Below, piece by piece: positions 12,342 to 13,831 of a stretch of 13,831 nucleotides of DNA. Under the pieces are notes generated by a model. It saw nothing but the letters and a program-made list of their open reading frames with translations. It was not told the DNA's origin and did not search any database. The position numbers and the translations under genes were made by a program. The first letter of the stretch is position 1. Every line of letters begins with the position of its first letter. The stretch comes from Streptosporangiaceae bacterium. GTDB lineage: Bacteria; Actinomycetota; Actinomycetes; Streptosporangiales; Streptosporangiaceae. The stretch is from assembly GCA_030045175.1 (NCBI GenBank), contig JASIBM010000172.1:1-13831 (forward strand). The letters are read 5' to 3'.

Positions 12342-13831
12342 CCGGGGACGGCGCAGGGAGGCAAGACTCGATCACGCCGGCGATCGCTGTCGTCGGCCTG
12401 GCCTGCCGGTACCCTGACGCCGACGACCCGGCCGCGCTGCTCGACCTGGCCTGCACCGGCCGACGCGCGTTCCGCCGGATCCCGCCCTGCCGGGTGGACC
12501 TCGCCGACTACTACAGCGCCAACCCGGCCACCCCGGACGCGACGTACAGCACCAGGGCTGCGCTGATCGAGGGCTGGCGGTTCGACCGGGCCTCGTTCGG
12601 GGTCTCTGCCTCGGACTACCACAGCGCCGATCCCGCCCTCTGGCTCGCGCTCGAGACGGCTTGCCGAGCGCTCGCGGCGGCCGGGCTGAGCGGCGGCACC
12701 GGGCTTCCCGCGGACTCCGCGGGCGTGTACATCGGTAACACGCTGACCAGCGACGTCTCGCGGGCGAGCGCGCTGCGGCTTCGCTGGCCATATTCCCGCA
12801 GCGTGATGGCCGACGCCATGCACGCAGCCGGGGTTCCCGCCGACCTCGCCCGCCGCACGCTCCAAGTAGCCGCCGCCCGCTACCTCGCTCCGTTCCCACA
12901 GGTCACCGCCCAGACCCTCGCGGGAACCTCACCAGGCGGCATCGCCACGGCGATCTGCGGTCATCTCGGCTTTCGCGGCGGTGGTCGCACCGTGGACACC
13001 GGGGGCGCCTCATCGCTCGCGGCGGTGGCCTCTGCGTGCCTGGCCCTGTCGTCGGGTGAACTCGACATGGCGGTCGCGGGCGGCGTAGACCTCAACCTCG
13101 ACCCGCTCGACCTAGTCGGCATGGCCAAGTCGGGCGTCCTGGCCGCCAGTGAGATGCGGGTCTACGACGCGAACCCGACCGGCTTCCTGCCTGGCGAGGG
13201 CTGCGGCATGGTGCTGCTGATGCGCGCCAGCGACGCCAAGGCCGCCGGGCTGCCCGTCTATGCGGAGATACTCGGCTGGGGCATCGCCTCGGCCGGCCGC
13301 TCGACCGCCGTTGACCAGGTCGGCGCGAACGCGGCCAGCCAGTTGCTCGCGATGCGGCAGGCGTACCGGATGGCGCGCGTCGATCCGATCGACGTCCAGC
13401 TCATCGAGGGCAGCGGGACGGGCCTGGCCGGCAGCGACGAGGCCGAGCTTGCCGCGCTGACGGCGCTGCGCTCAGCCAGTCCGCACCACGTCGCGGCGCT
13501 CGGCTCGATCTGCGCGAACATCGGCAACACCAGGGCAGCCGCTGGCGCCGCCGGATTGCTCAAGGTGGTTCTCTCACTCGCGAACGGCGTGCTGCCACCG
13601 TCCACCGGCATCGTGACGCCGCACCCCATCCTGCGCGGCGGGCACGCCGCGCTCTGGTTGCCGACGGCACCGCAAGCGTGGCCGGATGGCGTCAGGCACG
13701 CCGCGGTCGGCGCGCTCGGCGCCGACGGGTTCAATGTGCACCTCGTGCTGCGCGGTCCGGGCGGCCAGCCAGCCGCGGGCAACGCGGGCAAGCTGTCAAG
13801 CCCGCGCCAGCGACGCGGCCGACTGCGCGAC
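12338..13831 (+). CDS. Ketosynthase-like PKS protein lacking all catalytic residues (3' partial)
   Basis: The frame is open for 498 codons to the window end, so the protein is longer. It has a beta-ketoacyl synthase fold: IAVVGLACRYP (about 16-26), GVYIGNTLTSDVSRA, RLRWPYSRSV, AVAGGVDLNLDP, GEGCGM, GSICANIGNTRAAAG and VGALGADGFNVHLVL near 460-475. From memory, several segments (RAFRRIP, the NTLT..SRA..LRLRWPY block) resemble enediyne-type iterative PKS ketosynthases. The usual active-site Cys (VDGACSSSL) is Gly223 in VDTGGASSL, the first His (EGHGTG) is Ser359 in EGSGTG, the second His (NIGHT) is Asn397 in NIGNT, and the conserved Lys before it is Cys392. Condensation chemistry should therefore be impossible; a chain-length-factor-like or scaffold role is likelier. 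GTG 12338 is preferred: GAGG lies seven bases upstream and homology begins near residue 13. ATG 12290 is an alternative. Confidence 0.85.
   Translation, partial: MTGDGAGRQDSITPAIAVVGLACRYPDADDPAALLDLACTGRRAFRRIPPCRVDLADYYSANPATPDATYSTRAALIEGWRFDRASFGVSASDYHSADPALWLALETACRALAAAGLSGGTGLPADSAGVYIGNTLTSDVSRASALRLRWPYSRSVMADAMHAAGVPADLARRTLQVAAARYLAPFPQVTAQTLAGTSPGGIATAICGHLGFRGGGRTVDTGGASSLAAVASACLALSSGELDMAVAGGVDLNLDPLDLVGMAKSGVLAASEMRVYDANPTGFLPGEGCGMVLLMRASDAKAAGLPVYAEILGWGIASAGRSTAVDQVGANAASQLLAMRQAYRMARVDPIDVQLIEGSGTGLAGSDEAELAALTALRSASPHHVAALGSICANIGNTRAAAGAAGLLKVVLSLANGVLPPSTGIVTPHPILRGGHAALWLPTAPQAWPDGVRHAAVGALGADGFNVHLVLRGPGGQPAAGNAGKLSSPRQRRGRLRD

Noticed and set aside
12250..12417. ORF from ATG 12250 overlapping the PKS start
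   Set aside because: The ribosome-like GAGGTG directly abuts the ATG with no spacing, and the frame becomes Arg-rich shadow sequence once it enters the PKS coding region.
13258..13791. 177-codon minus-strand ORF inside the PKS gene
   Set aside because: It is the antisense shadow of a high-GC gene; the plus frame carries clear ketosynthase motifs.

Overview
The window comes from a high-GC actinomycete. Codon third positions are mostly G/C, GTG starts are common, and a SOS-box-controlled lexA stands back to back with a LysM gene beside nrdR-nrdJ, an arrangement typical of Actinobacteria. No rRNA, tRNA, CRISPR array or insertion sequence was seen.

Left edge (1-467): the N-terminus of a GntR-type regulator on the minus strand, with a promoter that fits a leaderless transcript, then about 300 bp without a convincing gene. 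From 468 to 7324 everything is on the minus strand. In transcription order it runs: a LysM membrane protein next to lexA, an FHA-domain protein, a small SAM-dependent methyltransferase, nrdR, nrdJ (B12-dependent ribonucleotide reductase) and a 58-residue protein of unknown function, closed by a strong hairpin terminator. The nrdR upstream region carries a good NrdR box, a weaker second one, and an inverted pair of DnaA-box-like sites. Together lexA, the LysM protein and nrdRJ look like a DNA-damage, cell-division and dNTP-supply neighbourhood.

Middle (7325-9112): a divergent control region with two LexA boxes and a separate perfect palindrome, lexA on the plus strand, then a secreted DUF4232-like protein. 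A long hairpin lies between it and convergent leuS, which occupies 9115-11676 on the minus strand. The leuS leader is unusual: six tandem 13-14 bp repeats preceded by a terminator-like hairpin with a T-rich tail.

Right edge (12088-13831): a good sigma-70-like promoter and a roughly 210-nt leader precede a polyketide-synthase ketosynthase-like gene that runs off the window. Its sequence resembles enediyne-type iterative PKS ketosynthases, but all three catalytic residues are replaced (Cys to Gly, His to Ser, His to Asn) in an otherwise intact 498-codon frame. This apparent pseudo-ketosynthase, probably the first gene of a cluster beyond the edge, is the most interesting item.
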